Shown piece by piece: positions 20,967 to 33,390 of a DNA stretch of 64,000 nt. The stretch covers positions 62,001-126,000 of the forward strand of contig BPQB01000070.1 of the NCBI GenBank assembly GCA_019973155.2, written 5' to 3'. Under the pieces are notes generated by a model. The model made no database searches. It was not told the DNA's origin and saw only the letters and a program-made list of their open reading frames with translations. This DNA comes from Phanerochaete sordida (Eukaryota; Basidiomycota; Agaricomycetes; Polyporales; Phanerochaetaceae). Positions within the stretch are counted from its first letter, which is position 1; each line of letters opens with the position of its first letter. The position numbers and the translations under genes are program-made.

Positions 20967-22233
20967 TTGGGGTTGCTCTGCGGTGGGAAATTCGTGAACG
21001 CATGATCCGGCTGTTAAAAATGAACAGTGATATTGTATGCGTGTCCTGTAGTTTTCGTGTAATAAGACAAGATGGACTTGGAGACTGTTCAGGGCTGCAA
21101 GCTCCAAGAGAGCTGCAGACGCTGTTTGTTTGGTCTTATTAGGATCCCAAGCCTCAACCTGCCGTTTCGGGACGCTGCGCCTTTTCGTCCGTTCCTTATC
21201 ACTCCTCACCAGCATCGTTGAGTTGCTGCTGCAGAGAGGTCCGACTTCGTTAACGACACGGTCAATGCACATTAATGTAGTGCGATGTCGACATTATCTG
21301 CACGTGGCGAGGCATCTCCTGTCCTAATAGGACGGGTTCGACCTGCCAAACTGCTGCACAGTTTGGCGCGTCGTCGTTGGCGTGTCCGTCCTACAATGAC
21401 TACACAATCTGCGAGCATGAAAGGCAACACATCCATGCGTGAGTACGTCTCCTCAGAGTGGTGTCGTGGCCTGATTTATAGCCTAGCGCTCATCAAAGCC
21501 AGCCGTGACTTGTCTGCTCCGAGTCAGTCGCCGTGGGGTCGTTTCCCGAGCATATCTTCCTAGCGGTGCACTTTGTCGCCGGAGTCTCAGTCGAACTTGG
21601 TTCTGCCATGCGCTTCAAGACGTTCTTCAGCCTACTTGGATTGACCGGAGGCGCCGCCGTCGATGCCCGCCAGGCCTCCCTACGGAAAGTCGAGGCAAGA
21701 CGCTTACCGCAGGACTGTGTGCTGTCTGCGTATCGCGCTGATCAAAAAAAAGGCGATCAGTGCGTGTTTTTAGCCTTGCCGACGTGCTTTTTTGCTCATG
21801 TCGCTGCAGATTTGCCCGAGGTGGGGAGGTGCTCTTGCTCGTAAACTAAAAATCTACTCGACCCAGGCTATGACCGAACATTCATTGGCTCTCTGACCTT
21901 TGGCAACCCACAAGCGTCGGAAGGGCCACTCGAAGGGCGTTTACGAAGCTATCTGGATGAGCGCCTGCGGCGACGTCCTTGTGTTCGGACAACGACGAGT
22001 GGCGGTTTGTGGCCGCGCTTTGTTCTGGGTTGCACTTGCATGAGTGTCGCCCTTTGTACACCGGACAGTGGCCTATGCATCGCTGATCGCACAGCCCGTG
22101 GCCTCGCCGAAAAGGTATATCAAGGCGAGCTTTTGCGCCCTCCCCAACACGTCAACTCCTCCAGAACCTGCTATATCTCCAGCCCTTCCCCCTCGTGCCA
22201 CACCTAGACCAACCCCATACTCATTTTCAAGTC
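20967..22233. other. Intergenic stretch, possible decayed F-box fragment
   Basis: No intact gene. Around 21607-21690 a short frame reads MRFKTFFSLLGLTGGAAVDAR, resembling FKLFCALLGLTGEALDD of the disrupted F-box gene at 18.8 kb, so a decayed relative may lie here. Evidence is limited to that one segment. Confidence 0.3.
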
Positions 22234-24495
22234 ATGGGACAAGACCATCTTCAGTATTCTCAAGTCACGTTCAGTGTCTTCTCGGCGAATTTTGTCCCCG
22301 TCGAGTCGTCCTATGAGCCCATCAAGGTCCTCAACGCAGCGAACAACGATGGCTCTGCCGGCCGTCTGGGCGCGAAGTCGGACATACCCGCAGTTTTGGT
22401 GAGTGGCGCGATGTCTCGGCCACTGTATCCTGGCACTGACCCTCTACAGTGCCATGCACTCAATGCTGTCATAGGCGACTCCGAACGTCGCTTCAAGGTC
22501 GTACCCAAGGCGACAGAAGCGAAGGCTCCCGCCCCTGCGGTCGCTCTCTTCACCAACCCCAAGTCTGTCTCAGCGCTCAGCGCCTGGGCATGGATGGCCG
22601 CGCCTGTCGACGTCGTCGTAGATGAGACTGCCGCCGGATTCCACTTCGCCTTGCCATCTAGCTCCGAGAAGAAGTCTGTCCCGTTTCTCGTGGACACTCC
22701 TGCCGGCAAGGACGCGCGAGCACAGCTCGAGGAGTATGCCTTGGAGATCCTTGCGCACCAGCACCGCGTGCACATCTTCATGCTGCATATTTCGAAGAAC
22801 GCGGCGCGTGTGTCGCGCTGGGACCGCGCGGGGTGCATCGTCTCTGAGCCCGTCGACCTCTCCACGGCCAAGTTTGACAACTTCGTGGCGCGTCTTGCTC
22901 AGCTCTCGCCACTCGAGCAGGGATACGACGATGAGGCCACGCTCGCTACGCAGGAGCAAATCGAGCTGCTCAGAGAGTACTACCCTGCAAATCGGTGGCT
23001 CAGGCATTATCGCGATCTTATTCTCAACAACCTAGAAGAATTTCCTCTATACCAAGTGCGTGTATTGCTTTCTATCCGAGCTCTTCAACTGACACATGGT
23101 TTAGATCAGCTGCCCAGCCATAATTGTATCTCCCTTCGAACAGATGGCTCGAGCAACTTTGGACCAGCTCGGCATGCCGTCGTTCCCAGACGATGACTCC
23201 GATGACGACGACGACGGGCCAATGCAGTGGAACATCCCATACGAGACAGAGACGCGCACGTTCCTCGTCGGCCGCCCGACGACAAACCGGCGCACGCTTG
23301 TCGGCAAGTGCACCACGGGCTTCGTCGCATTCGACCCCCTGGACTGCCGCATGGTCTTCCTGAAGGATCAGTGGCGCGACGGCAACCAGATGTACAGCGA
23401 GCTCGACGTCTACCGGCAGCTCGCGTGGCGCGTGCCCGACGGCGTCGCGCAGCTCGTGGCTGGCGGCGAGGTCGCGCACCACCGCACGCGCTCACAGCAG
23501 TTCACGGACAGCTGGAAGTCGCCGTCTCGTGTGCACATCCGCCTGGTCAGCCAGCAGGTCGGGCGCCCCATCGAGTCGGCCGAGTCGGGCAGGAAGCTTC
23601 TGTTTTATATTACGTGCGCCCTAGATGGTGAGTTCTGCGTGCTATCGTGTGCATGGCAGATATGCTGACGCCTGTGAAGCACACTCGGATGCGTGGCTGA
23701 AGGCCCGTATTCTCCACCACGACATCAGCGATGGGAATATCCTCATCGACGTCGAGAAGGAGTACGGCTTCCTGAACGACTGGGATATCTCCAAGCATAG
23801 CACGGACATCAAGTGGAAGGCCGAGCGGAGCGACTTCTACGTACGTGTATTTTCTACCAACAGCTACCACTCCACGCTAATCACCGTTCATCCTGCAGGG
23901 CACCTGGGCCTTCGGCTCTGCCCTTGCCTTGCAGTACCCGCGGAAGCCCATCGAGGTCGAAGACGACATCGAGGCCTTCATCTGGCTCATCGTCTACATC
24001 GTGCTCGAGCGCATGGACCATGGCCTGTCCACGGAGGACCGCGACGCGCTCGTCGACAAGCTCTTCTACGTGCACAAGCACGACGAGTCCGGGCGGGCCA
24101 TCGGCGGCGAGCTGAAGTTGGAATACATCAAGCGTGGCGAGCCGCCGGTGCAGCTCAAGGACGCACAAGACCCGGTCGCTGTCTTCCTCGCGGACGCCTT
24201 CAAGCTTCTGCGCGACGTGTATGCCAAGGTCGACTACACCGCGATCGAGCACTGGCGCACTGGCAAGCGCGAGAAGGGCTCCTTCGTACCGCACCGCCGC
24301 AGCAAGAGCGTGCTCGACGGCCTGACCCATAGGGCGGTCTACGATCTGCTCGCCAAGGCGTGCAACAACTGGGAGGATGAGCGCGAGCAGAAGCAGAAGA
24401 GCTGGGACGATGCGATCCGGGCCATGCAGGCGATGGTGAACATGCATATCGGAGAGCGCGACGATAGCGATATGCCGCCCATGGGGTACGATTGA
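22234..24495 (+). CDS. FunK1 fungal-type protein kinase (copy A)
   Basis: Member of the FunK1 kinases expanded in multicellular fungi; substrate unknown. Five exons: 22234-22398, 22450-23055, 23105-23627, 23680-23840 and 23899-24495; phases agree and give 683 residues. The N-terminal half includes ALEILAHQHRVHIFMLHIS and ARVSRWDRAGCIVSEPVDL, typical of the family. The kinase part has VFLKDQWRDGNQMYSELDVY (probable ATP-site Lys), then HHDISDGNILI at residues 444-454 in place of the usual HRD loop, and NDWD (464-467) in place of DFG. The next exon starts GTWAFGSALAL and contains EVEDDIEAFIWLIVYIVLER. The C-terminal basic segment is HRRSKSVLDGLTH. All catalytic positions expected for FunK1 appear present, so it is likely active. 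It lies directly upstream of the ene-reductase gene. Confidence 0.92.
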
Positions 24496-25014
24496 TCTCA
24501 GGTGGTGCGCACGGCTTTCGACGGCTGTGGCTCGAAGGGAGGAGAGGTAGATTGTTAAGCTTCACCTTGGTGTTCGCGTGATGCGTCTGACCCAGCACCT
24601 TCGTAGATCGTTGCTCACAAAGTATCATTTTGTACGATTGACCATCGCATTAAGGACGAAGTGAATGCCAATCACCAGCTTTACGCACTTTTTCCCTGCA
24701 AAACTGTGACCTTTGGCAATGTCGCGCATATCGCTTAGTGGGCGCTTCGGCCCCGTTTGTCCCGGTGCGATCCAAGGATGTAGCTTAGTGTTTATGGCTG
24801 ACCCGTCTGGACGCAAAGTATCCCTGTCCGTTCGTCGCTTCTGAGCCCTTGCTGACACATCTTCCAGCTTATTCAGCATCTCGCGAGGCGTTTCTGCGCG
24901 CCCTCGCGATCGCTCGCGCCGAAAATCCGGGGCAAGCCCTTCGAGCTGCTGACAAATCTAGAAACGAGCAGCCCAATATAACGTCCAGTCCGCGCGCCGT
25001 TGTCCACATTGACC
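24496..25014. promoter_or_regulatory. FunK1-A / ene-reductase intergenic region with a conserved promoter block
   Basis: The stretch 24851-24942 is strongly conserved, in order and sequence, with 56140-56031 on the minus strand, upstream of the second ene-reductase gene. Shared pieces are GCTGACACATC, the palindrome CTCGCGAG within CTCGCGAGGCGTTTCTGC, CTCGCG/CGATCGC, and GAAAATCCGGGGCAAGCCCT. Conservation of non-coding sequence next to both start codons suggests regulatory function or a recent shared origin. Confidence 0.6.
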
Positions 25015-26400
<1,386 letters not shown>

Positions 26401-27356
26401 AATAGGCTCCAGCACGACGGCTCTGCCCCGGTCTTATAACTAGACTTTATATATTAGATGCGTGGCATTCTCAATGTAGTGATCCAGCCCAGCGGTTGTG
26501 ATGCGTACTGTCGCGCATCATGATGTAACGGCGAGCTACCAGGAAAAAAAAATATAGAACCATTCAACTGGACACGGTGCATGTCGCTTGAGCAAGATGA
26601 AAATTCTCTCTGATTATGTTCGGCATTTCGTGCCAGCCTCCGGAATCCCCTACAACTCGCTGCAAAGACAGCTGACTCGTCTCAAAGCTCGCTCATTTTG
26701 AATATTGCGGAACCACCCAAGTTTGCGATAAGAGGGAGATCGTCAGGGGCTCCCTGCGACTGCGTACGGCGACACGTTCGAAAGCTCACACCTGCAGTCA
26801 AACCTTCAAGAGTGGCGGCTGCGAAGAAGGGTCTACCGGGTCCGCGGTGCCAGAGGTCGGGCAATGCGCGCTTGAGATGCGCGTCGCGCGAAGTCGCCCG
26901 CAGGCACAACCTCCACATCGCGCACTGCTGCAGGACCGCTAACACGCATATACCCTCCATTTTACACTGCAAGACACTATCGGAGAAGTCAATGTCGCGA
27001 AACACGACGTCGGATTCTATCTCAGGCCAAATCGCGTTGCTTTTGTCGCGCGACGAGTGGCGGCCAGTGGCAAAGCTTGGACCAAATGATCGCAACTGCT
27101 CGGGCCACAAGTCTTTGTCAAACTCATTGCGGCGGCCCTTGTCTTGCTTGTGGGTGGCTCAAGATACTTTAGGCGCGGTTTGTTTACCCTGCCAAGGTTA
27201 TAAGACAGCTGAAGCTCAGGCGTTGACCTCACCAAACCGACCTCTCTTCCGCATTTCCTAGCGTACCCCTACCTGCCAACACACAAGTAAGCATTACCAA
27301 CTGTTAGATTTTATTCTCTCCACGTGTGCTGACGGACATTCCGTGAACCGACAGCC
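26401..27356. other. Intergenic stretch, no supported gene
   Basis: Contains a 9-base A tract near 26545 and ORFs of up to about 187 codons that lack family motifs. The last part should hold the promoter of FunK1-B. Confidence 0.45.
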
Positions 27357-29601
27357 ATGGCTCCGGGTCGAGACCAGTTCCAATACTCCGAAGTCCCTCT
27401 AGGCGTCTTCCTGGCAAACTTCGACTTGGAATTCTCCAAAAAGCGTGTGAAGAGCATGAATGGAACAGCGAAGGGCAGCTCTTCTGGTCTTGTGAGCGAC
27501 AAAACCTCTGATTCTGGACTTCTGGTTCGTGCATACACGCTCAGTTGCCTGATTGATGCTAACATACGAACAGTGCAATGCACTCGATGGCATAGTGAAT
27601 GGCTCTGAGTACCGCTACCTGGCTGTCCCGAAGTCGTCCAGTACGCCAGCCTTCACCCCAACGATAGCTCTCTTCCAAAGGCCGGACACGGTGGATGCGA
27701 ACAACGTCTGGGCGTGGTTGGTCTCTCCGGTCGACAACGTCTCCGACGAGGCTTTGGCTGGCTTCCATTTCGCTCTGCCTGGAGAAACGGCCAACGAACG
27801 AATGCCATTCCTGGTGGACACCGACGCTGGAGGGAAGGCCCGCCGGCAGCTCGAAGAGTGCATCTCAGAGATGCTCCTGCACCAACACCGCGTGCACGTC
27901 TTCATGCTCCACATCTCGCACTTTGCTGCGCGTGTGTCGCGCTGGGACCGCGCTGGCTGCGTCGTCTCGGAGGCTATCGACCTCAAGGGTCGTCTTTTCG
28001 ACGATATCGTCTTCCGCCTGGCGCACCTATCGCAGGCCGACATAGGCTTCGACGATGGCGCTAAGCTCGCCTCTCCGGCGCAGGTAGAGAAGTTGCGACA
28101 GTACAAGCCCGAGAATGCGTACCTGAAGGATTATCGGGACAGGATTCTGGAGTGTGCCGAAGCCTATCCCATCTACGAGGTCCGCTGCATTTCCGCGTCT
28201 ACTCCGCCCATTTTGACACGCTTCATAGATCTCCTGCCCACTCATCAACAAGCACCTTCTGCAACAGACGCGCAAGCACGCTCAAGGGTTCTTCGACGAC
28301 TCCGACTCGGAGGACGAAGGTCCCATCCGGTGGAATCTGCCGCGAAGCAAGCAGACGAAGACATACCTCGTCGGGCGCCCACTGACGACGCGGCGGCCAC
28401 TCGCAGGGAAGAGCACCGTGGGCTTCGTCGCGTTCGACGTAGCGCAGGCGCGCCTCGTGTTCGTCAAGGACCAGTGGCGCGTGGCGGACGACATGGTGAC
28501 CGAGCTCGGCGTGTACGAGGACTTCGTCTCGCACGCCATCCGCGGCATCGCGCAGCTCGAGGCCGGCGGCGACGTCGCGCGCCAGCGCACGCGTTCGCAG
28601 GACTTCGCGGACAGCGCGTTCCGGAACGAGATGACCGTCGAGCGCGTGCACACGCGCCTCGTCAGCGAGACTGTCGGGCGTCCCCTGAAGGACTTTGACT
28701 CGGGCGAGAGCCTGCTGCGGCATGTCGCGTTCGCTGTCAATGGTGAGTTGTGCATTCTCACTTTGAGAGGAAGGCTGGCTGACATCCATTAAGCACACAA
28801 GGCCGCGATCAAAGCCGGTGTCCTCCACCACGACATCAGCCACGGCAATATTCTGATCGATGCGAAGACTGGATTCGGCTTCCTGAACGACTGGGATGTG
28901 TCCATATTCACTGCATATATACAGGATAAAGCCGAACGGGTTGGCTTTGGTGTACGTGCGGTTATATCTTCGTGATTGTAACCGCTGCTCACGACTGGTT
29001 GATCCTGCAGGGAACCTGGGCGTATGGGTCTGCACTCGCCCTGGCATACCCGCAGAAACCTTTCGAGGTCGAGGACGACATCGAGGCGTTCATCTGGCTC
29101 ATCGTCTACATGGCGATCTGCTACATGGAGCACGACCTCTCGAAGGACGAACAAGAAGCCCTCGTGGAGAACCTCTTCCATGCCCGCGAGGTCTTCCCAA
29201 CCACCGACGAGGAGGAGCGCGAGCAGTACATCGGCGGCGCACTCAAGCTGCACTACATCCAGCTCGGCAAGCCGCCCGTGCAGCTGCGGAACCGCTCGGA
29301 CCCCGTCGCGGTCTTCCTCGACGCCGCATTCAAGCTGCTGCACGACCTCTACGCCAAGATCGACTTCCCCGCGATCGAGCACTGGCGCGGCGGCGCGCGG
29401 GGCCCGCGGTCGTTCGTGCCCGGCCGCGGCAGCAATAGCGTGCTCGACGGCCTCACCCACGAGGTGCTGTACGGCATGCTCGTGAAGGCGGGGAACGGCT
29501 GGGCGGAGTGGCGCCGCGAGGCTGAGCGCAAGCGCCAGGCGCAGACGATGAAGACGGTCTCCGAATTTGTCGCGCGTGCAAGCGTGGAGATGTCGCGCTA
29601 G
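27357..29601 (+). CDS. FunK1 fungal-type protein kinase (copy B)
   Basis: Paralogue of the kinase at 22.2-24.5 kb with the same five-exon structure: 27357-27524, 27574-28179, 28229-28742, 28794-28951 and 29011-29601. Exon 2 is exactly 606 nt in both copies. Product 678 residues. Family segments include LLHQHRVHVFMLHIS, ARVSRWDRAGCVVSEAIDL, LVFVKDQWR (probable ATP-site Lys), the catalytic loop HHDISHGNILI (residues 441-451), NDWD (461-464) and VEDDIEAFIWLIVYMAI. The first intron donor is GTTCGT, which is weaker than usual but the only one that keeps the frame. No disrupting stop or frameshift was found, so it is probably functional. Substrate unknown. Confidence 0.9.
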
Positions 29602-29806
29602 TTCTAGTACTCACGCTGTAGCCCGCATGGTGGTAATTAGCTCCAATGGACATGCTCGTGTCAAACTTGCGGTCGCCGAAAACAGACTCGTCCGTCTCCA
29701 GGCGTCTAATTTAGCCTGGGATGCCACTGTCACTGCCACGATATGAGCACGCGCAGGCTCCTCCAATTTGCCCGAGTCGTCGAACTTTATTCTGACCCCC
29801 TCTACT

Positions 29807-32385
29807 ATGTACCGTCTCCTAGCCCATTCTCAAATTTTTATTCGCAGATTTAGCATGAGGAAGCCTCCTCCACCCGGGCCCGTGCTGCGCCCTTACCAGG
29901 AGGAGATAGTGCATGCATCGACCTCATGTCCAATTAGGTCCCTTCGGGCCACACAGCGTAATAGTAATCTTCCTTTATTCCAGCCCTCAAACGAGCTGAT
30001 GGCGACACGTCCACAGATGTCTCGGCGAAACACCATCTTGGGCAGCGCGTTCTTATTCGTGGACTGACAGCTAGCTGCTCTGCGCGTCGTTTCTTCCTCA
30101 GGCGCTACCAAGAAGAGGCGCTTCACGCATGCACGGACGCGCTCGCTGCTGGGAAGACGCGTATCGCAGTCTCACTACCGACCGGTGCCGGGAAAACCAT
30201 TGTATTTCTGCATCTCCTTGCGCGCATGAAGCCCCCCAGTTCGCGCCCGAGTGCAACACGGGCGTTGATTATCGTCCCTACCATCGAACTAGTGCACCAG
30301 ACGGTGCAGCAGGCAAGGAAGCATTTCCCAGAGCTGCAAGTTACCGTAGACCAGGGAAGCGAAAGGGCGTCCCCAGATGCAGACCTGTACGTTCGCGAGC
30401 AGGAGTTGATATCCTATGTTTTCTTGCTCACATCTGGGTCAGAACGGTGGCAACGTTCCAAACCCTGGCAAAGCCTGGTCGTCTTGCAGTATACGATGCA
30501 AACCAATTTAAGGCGATTATTGTGGACGAAGCTCACCGTGCCGCTTCAGCATCGTATGTACCGTCGGTTCCGGTAAGACTAATTTTCTGACTCTGACTTT
30601 GACACAGATACCGCACGATCTTGTCCCGATTTCATTCAGACGTCGATACCACTGGTCTAGAGTACCTAGCGGCCCGAACGAGAACCTTGCCACCTGCTCG
30701 TGTCCCGATTATAGGTTTCTCGGCAACGTTTTCTCGCCATGATGGCCTTGGTCTCAAAGCAGTGTTCGAGGATCTGGTGTACAGCTACGATTTTCTTGAC
30801 ATGATCAAAGCCGGATGGTAACTTATTCTGTCGTTTCCTCATGATATCAGTCTTCAATTGAATCATTAGGCTCAGCAAGATGCGTTTCACTATTGTACAG
30901 GGCGCAGTAGACCTCAATGCGGTACAGCTCGAGATGCAGGGCAACGACTATGATGCCGGGGACCTTGACCGCATACTCAACAATCCCGAAATGAATCGCC
31001 GAGTGGTAGCAACTTGGAAGGAACACGCAGGTACGCCCTCTAGATACGGTTTTTACAGCTCGATCTCATAAGGGTGTATAGCGCGTAGACGTTCAACACT
31101 AGTATTCTGTGCCACCGTTGATCATCTCAAAGGTCTGACGAAAGAGTTCAACAAGGAAGGAATCCGGGCCGAATATCTTACCTGCCGCACGTCGCGACAG
31201 AAGCGTCAAGCGCTGCTGGAAGAATTTCGTGGTGGCCAGCTTCCCGTTCTTCTCAACATCCGTGAGTAGCGACCGTGCTTTCAAAATTTCTGCATAACTG
31301 ACTCCGGGACAGAGGTGCTCGCCGAGGGTGCGGACGTTCCGAATATCGATTGCATCCTTCTCGTAAGGGCGACACAGTCCCATACCCTGTTCAAGCAGAT
31401 GGTACGAACCATGGTCTGATATTTTTATCCTCGTACTGATAGGTTAGACCTAGATCGGCCGCGGAAGCCGTCTCTCAACAGAAACTGGGAAGAGGGACTG
31501 CCACATTATCGACTTCGTCAACACGGCCTGTCGGGCGGGGGGCGTGATCACTACACCAACTCTCTCAGGAAGCCCACCGCTAGACGAAGCGTGGAAAGAC
31601 CAGCCATGGGCCACGTGCGGCATAAAGAAGCCCGCTTTACCTCGACCAGCGATTCAGGATGCGCCATTCGAATATACTCATTACGACAGTATTTTCGCCT
31701 TTGCAACAGCAGTATCCGAAGTTTACAGCTACAGCCCCTTATCGTGGGTCGATTGCGGCGGCGGGCTGTACCTTCTGGACTGTTACTCTGACATGTGTGT
31801 GTACGTCCAAACAATCTGGTCCGATGAACGTGCGTCGATCTGAATAGTTGTCGACATTCATCAACATATTATCTCACATAATTCCTCAACAGAGACAAGC
31901 CACCAAATTTGGCGGACCCAAGTTCGCCTGCGGTGCGAGAAGTCGTCCAACCAGCTGTGGCGCATGGCACTGCCTGTCAAGTGGTGGGCCAAGAAAGAAT
32001 CCTCGACGCACATTGCCACCCTGGACACCCTGAAAGACGCAATCAGGCTGTCCGACAACTTCGTAAGGTCCAAGTGCACGTCGATCGAGATTGACTGGTA
32101 TGCGTCGCCTCTACAGCTGACGATTGTTCCTTGACATGTCATACATACCCAGGCTGTCCAGAGGCGCGTTATGGAGGCATCGCCCAGCTAGTGAATCGCA
32201 CCGAGCGTTCACCGCCTCCGTTATAAAAAGAGCTGGATTGGATGAAGAACTGCCTGATACCCTGACGAAAGGTCGTGCACAAGAGATCTTGATCAAAGCC
32301 ATCTACGCACCTTTGGTAAGCAACCGTACACTCGCTCATAATGTTGCGATGCATATCTGATTACTCCCAGCTTCGGAGGACATAG
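29807..32385 (+). CDS. Irc3-like DEAH/DEAD-box superfamily 2 helicase, probably mitochondrial
   Basis: Eleven exons: 29807-29937, 30102-30386, 30443-30553, 30608-30817, 30870-31030, 31082-31261, 31313-31401, 31454-31829, 31893-32097, 32153-32315 and 32371-32385; phases agree and give 641 residues. Helicase motifs in order: Q-type RYQEEALHACTDAL, Walker A LPTGAGKT, ALIIVPTIELVHQ, DEAH in IIVDEAHRAA, motif III GFSATF, and the C-terminal lobe STLVFCATVDHLKGL, VLAEGADVPNIDCILLVRAT and QMIGRGSRL followed by DCHIIDFV. The end has WVDCGGG, LWRHRPASESHRAF and LTKGRAQEI, which fit Irc3-type C-termini. The Arg-rich start MYRLLAHSQIFIRRFS suggests mitochondrial import. Exon 1 is the weak point: it already contains LRPYQEEIVHA, so the Q motif appears twice, and intron 1 (164 nt) is long for this genome. 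Confidence 0.85.
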
Positions 32386-33390
32386 ATGCGAAGTAGATGG
32401 CAGTCTTCGCGCGACGAATGCCACTACTGGGCGAGCTCTCAGGCGCACGTCGATCGCGAGAGCACTAGCCGCGAGAATAGCAGTCGTAGAGGGAAGCGAA
32501 TCGGTTTCTTGTGTAAAAGTACCTCGATGACTCGCAAGAAGACGTATACTTTTATGCAGCGACGCATTGCAGAGGCATATGGTGGTCCAAATGACACGCA
32601 CGCGACTAGCCCCAGTCGTTCTTGAATATACTTGCCAAATATCGATCTCGGGCAACGACTCCTCTCATGCCACGCGTTTGGAGCTCACAAAGCAGCTGAT
32701 GCGCGAAGGCTCCCGCCATTACCTTTATTGCAGAACTCCTTGAGCTACGTGTTGCGGAATCGATCCAGGACTTCACTGCAAGTCATGTTTGATAGTAGTT
32801 CTGGGGACCACCTGTCCGTGCGGGACAGCGGGCAATATTGTCCACGAGGGAATAAATCTATCTATAAGCAGAGTCCGATCGAGGGCTCCTCCATAACGGC
32901 AAGGACTAGTGCGCAGAACGAAGGAAGATGCTTCAATCGCGGTGTAGAATAAGTAGTGATACACTTTTGACACGGTACAGTGAGAAACAAGGACAGCGCT
33001 GGTACATCGACAGGGACGGGGAGATACTATACAGGACACGAAGAACACGCAAGTGTTCGGGGAGACGATGGAGATTGACGAAAGCAATGACCGACGAAAG
33101 CAGGGAGTAGGTGCGAGATGGTAGAAAGCAAGAGGGCAGGTTTTTGAAAAGGGTCGGGGTAACGCAGGGGCGCGGGGAGACGACGACGCGCGAGGCGCGC
33201 TCGCCATCAAACACGCCGACGACCCGCGCGCAGATCACAAGCGGTATCTCCGCGCGCTGCGACACCGAGACAAACGATCAGCGGCGACAAGCGACATGCC
33301 AGCAGTCGCGCGGCCACCACGAGGACCCTCGATGCGAGTCCATGCGCATCCGGAGGGGCACACCGCCCCCGCCCCTCTGTTCCTGACGGT
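32386..33390. other. Intergenic stretch, no supported gene
   Basis: Lies between convergent genes. ORFs of up to about 145 codons on both strands show no domain or splice support. Confidence 0.45.

Noticed and set aside
21607..21690. Short frame resembling the FKLFCALLGLTGEALDD segment of the disrupted F-box gene
   Set aside because: Only about 20 residues match; too little to call a pseudogene, so it is mentioned only in the intergenic entry.
26682..27261. ORFs of 140-190 codons on both strands before FunK1-B
   Set aside because: They overlap each other on opposite strands, have no motif, and precede the kinase promoter.
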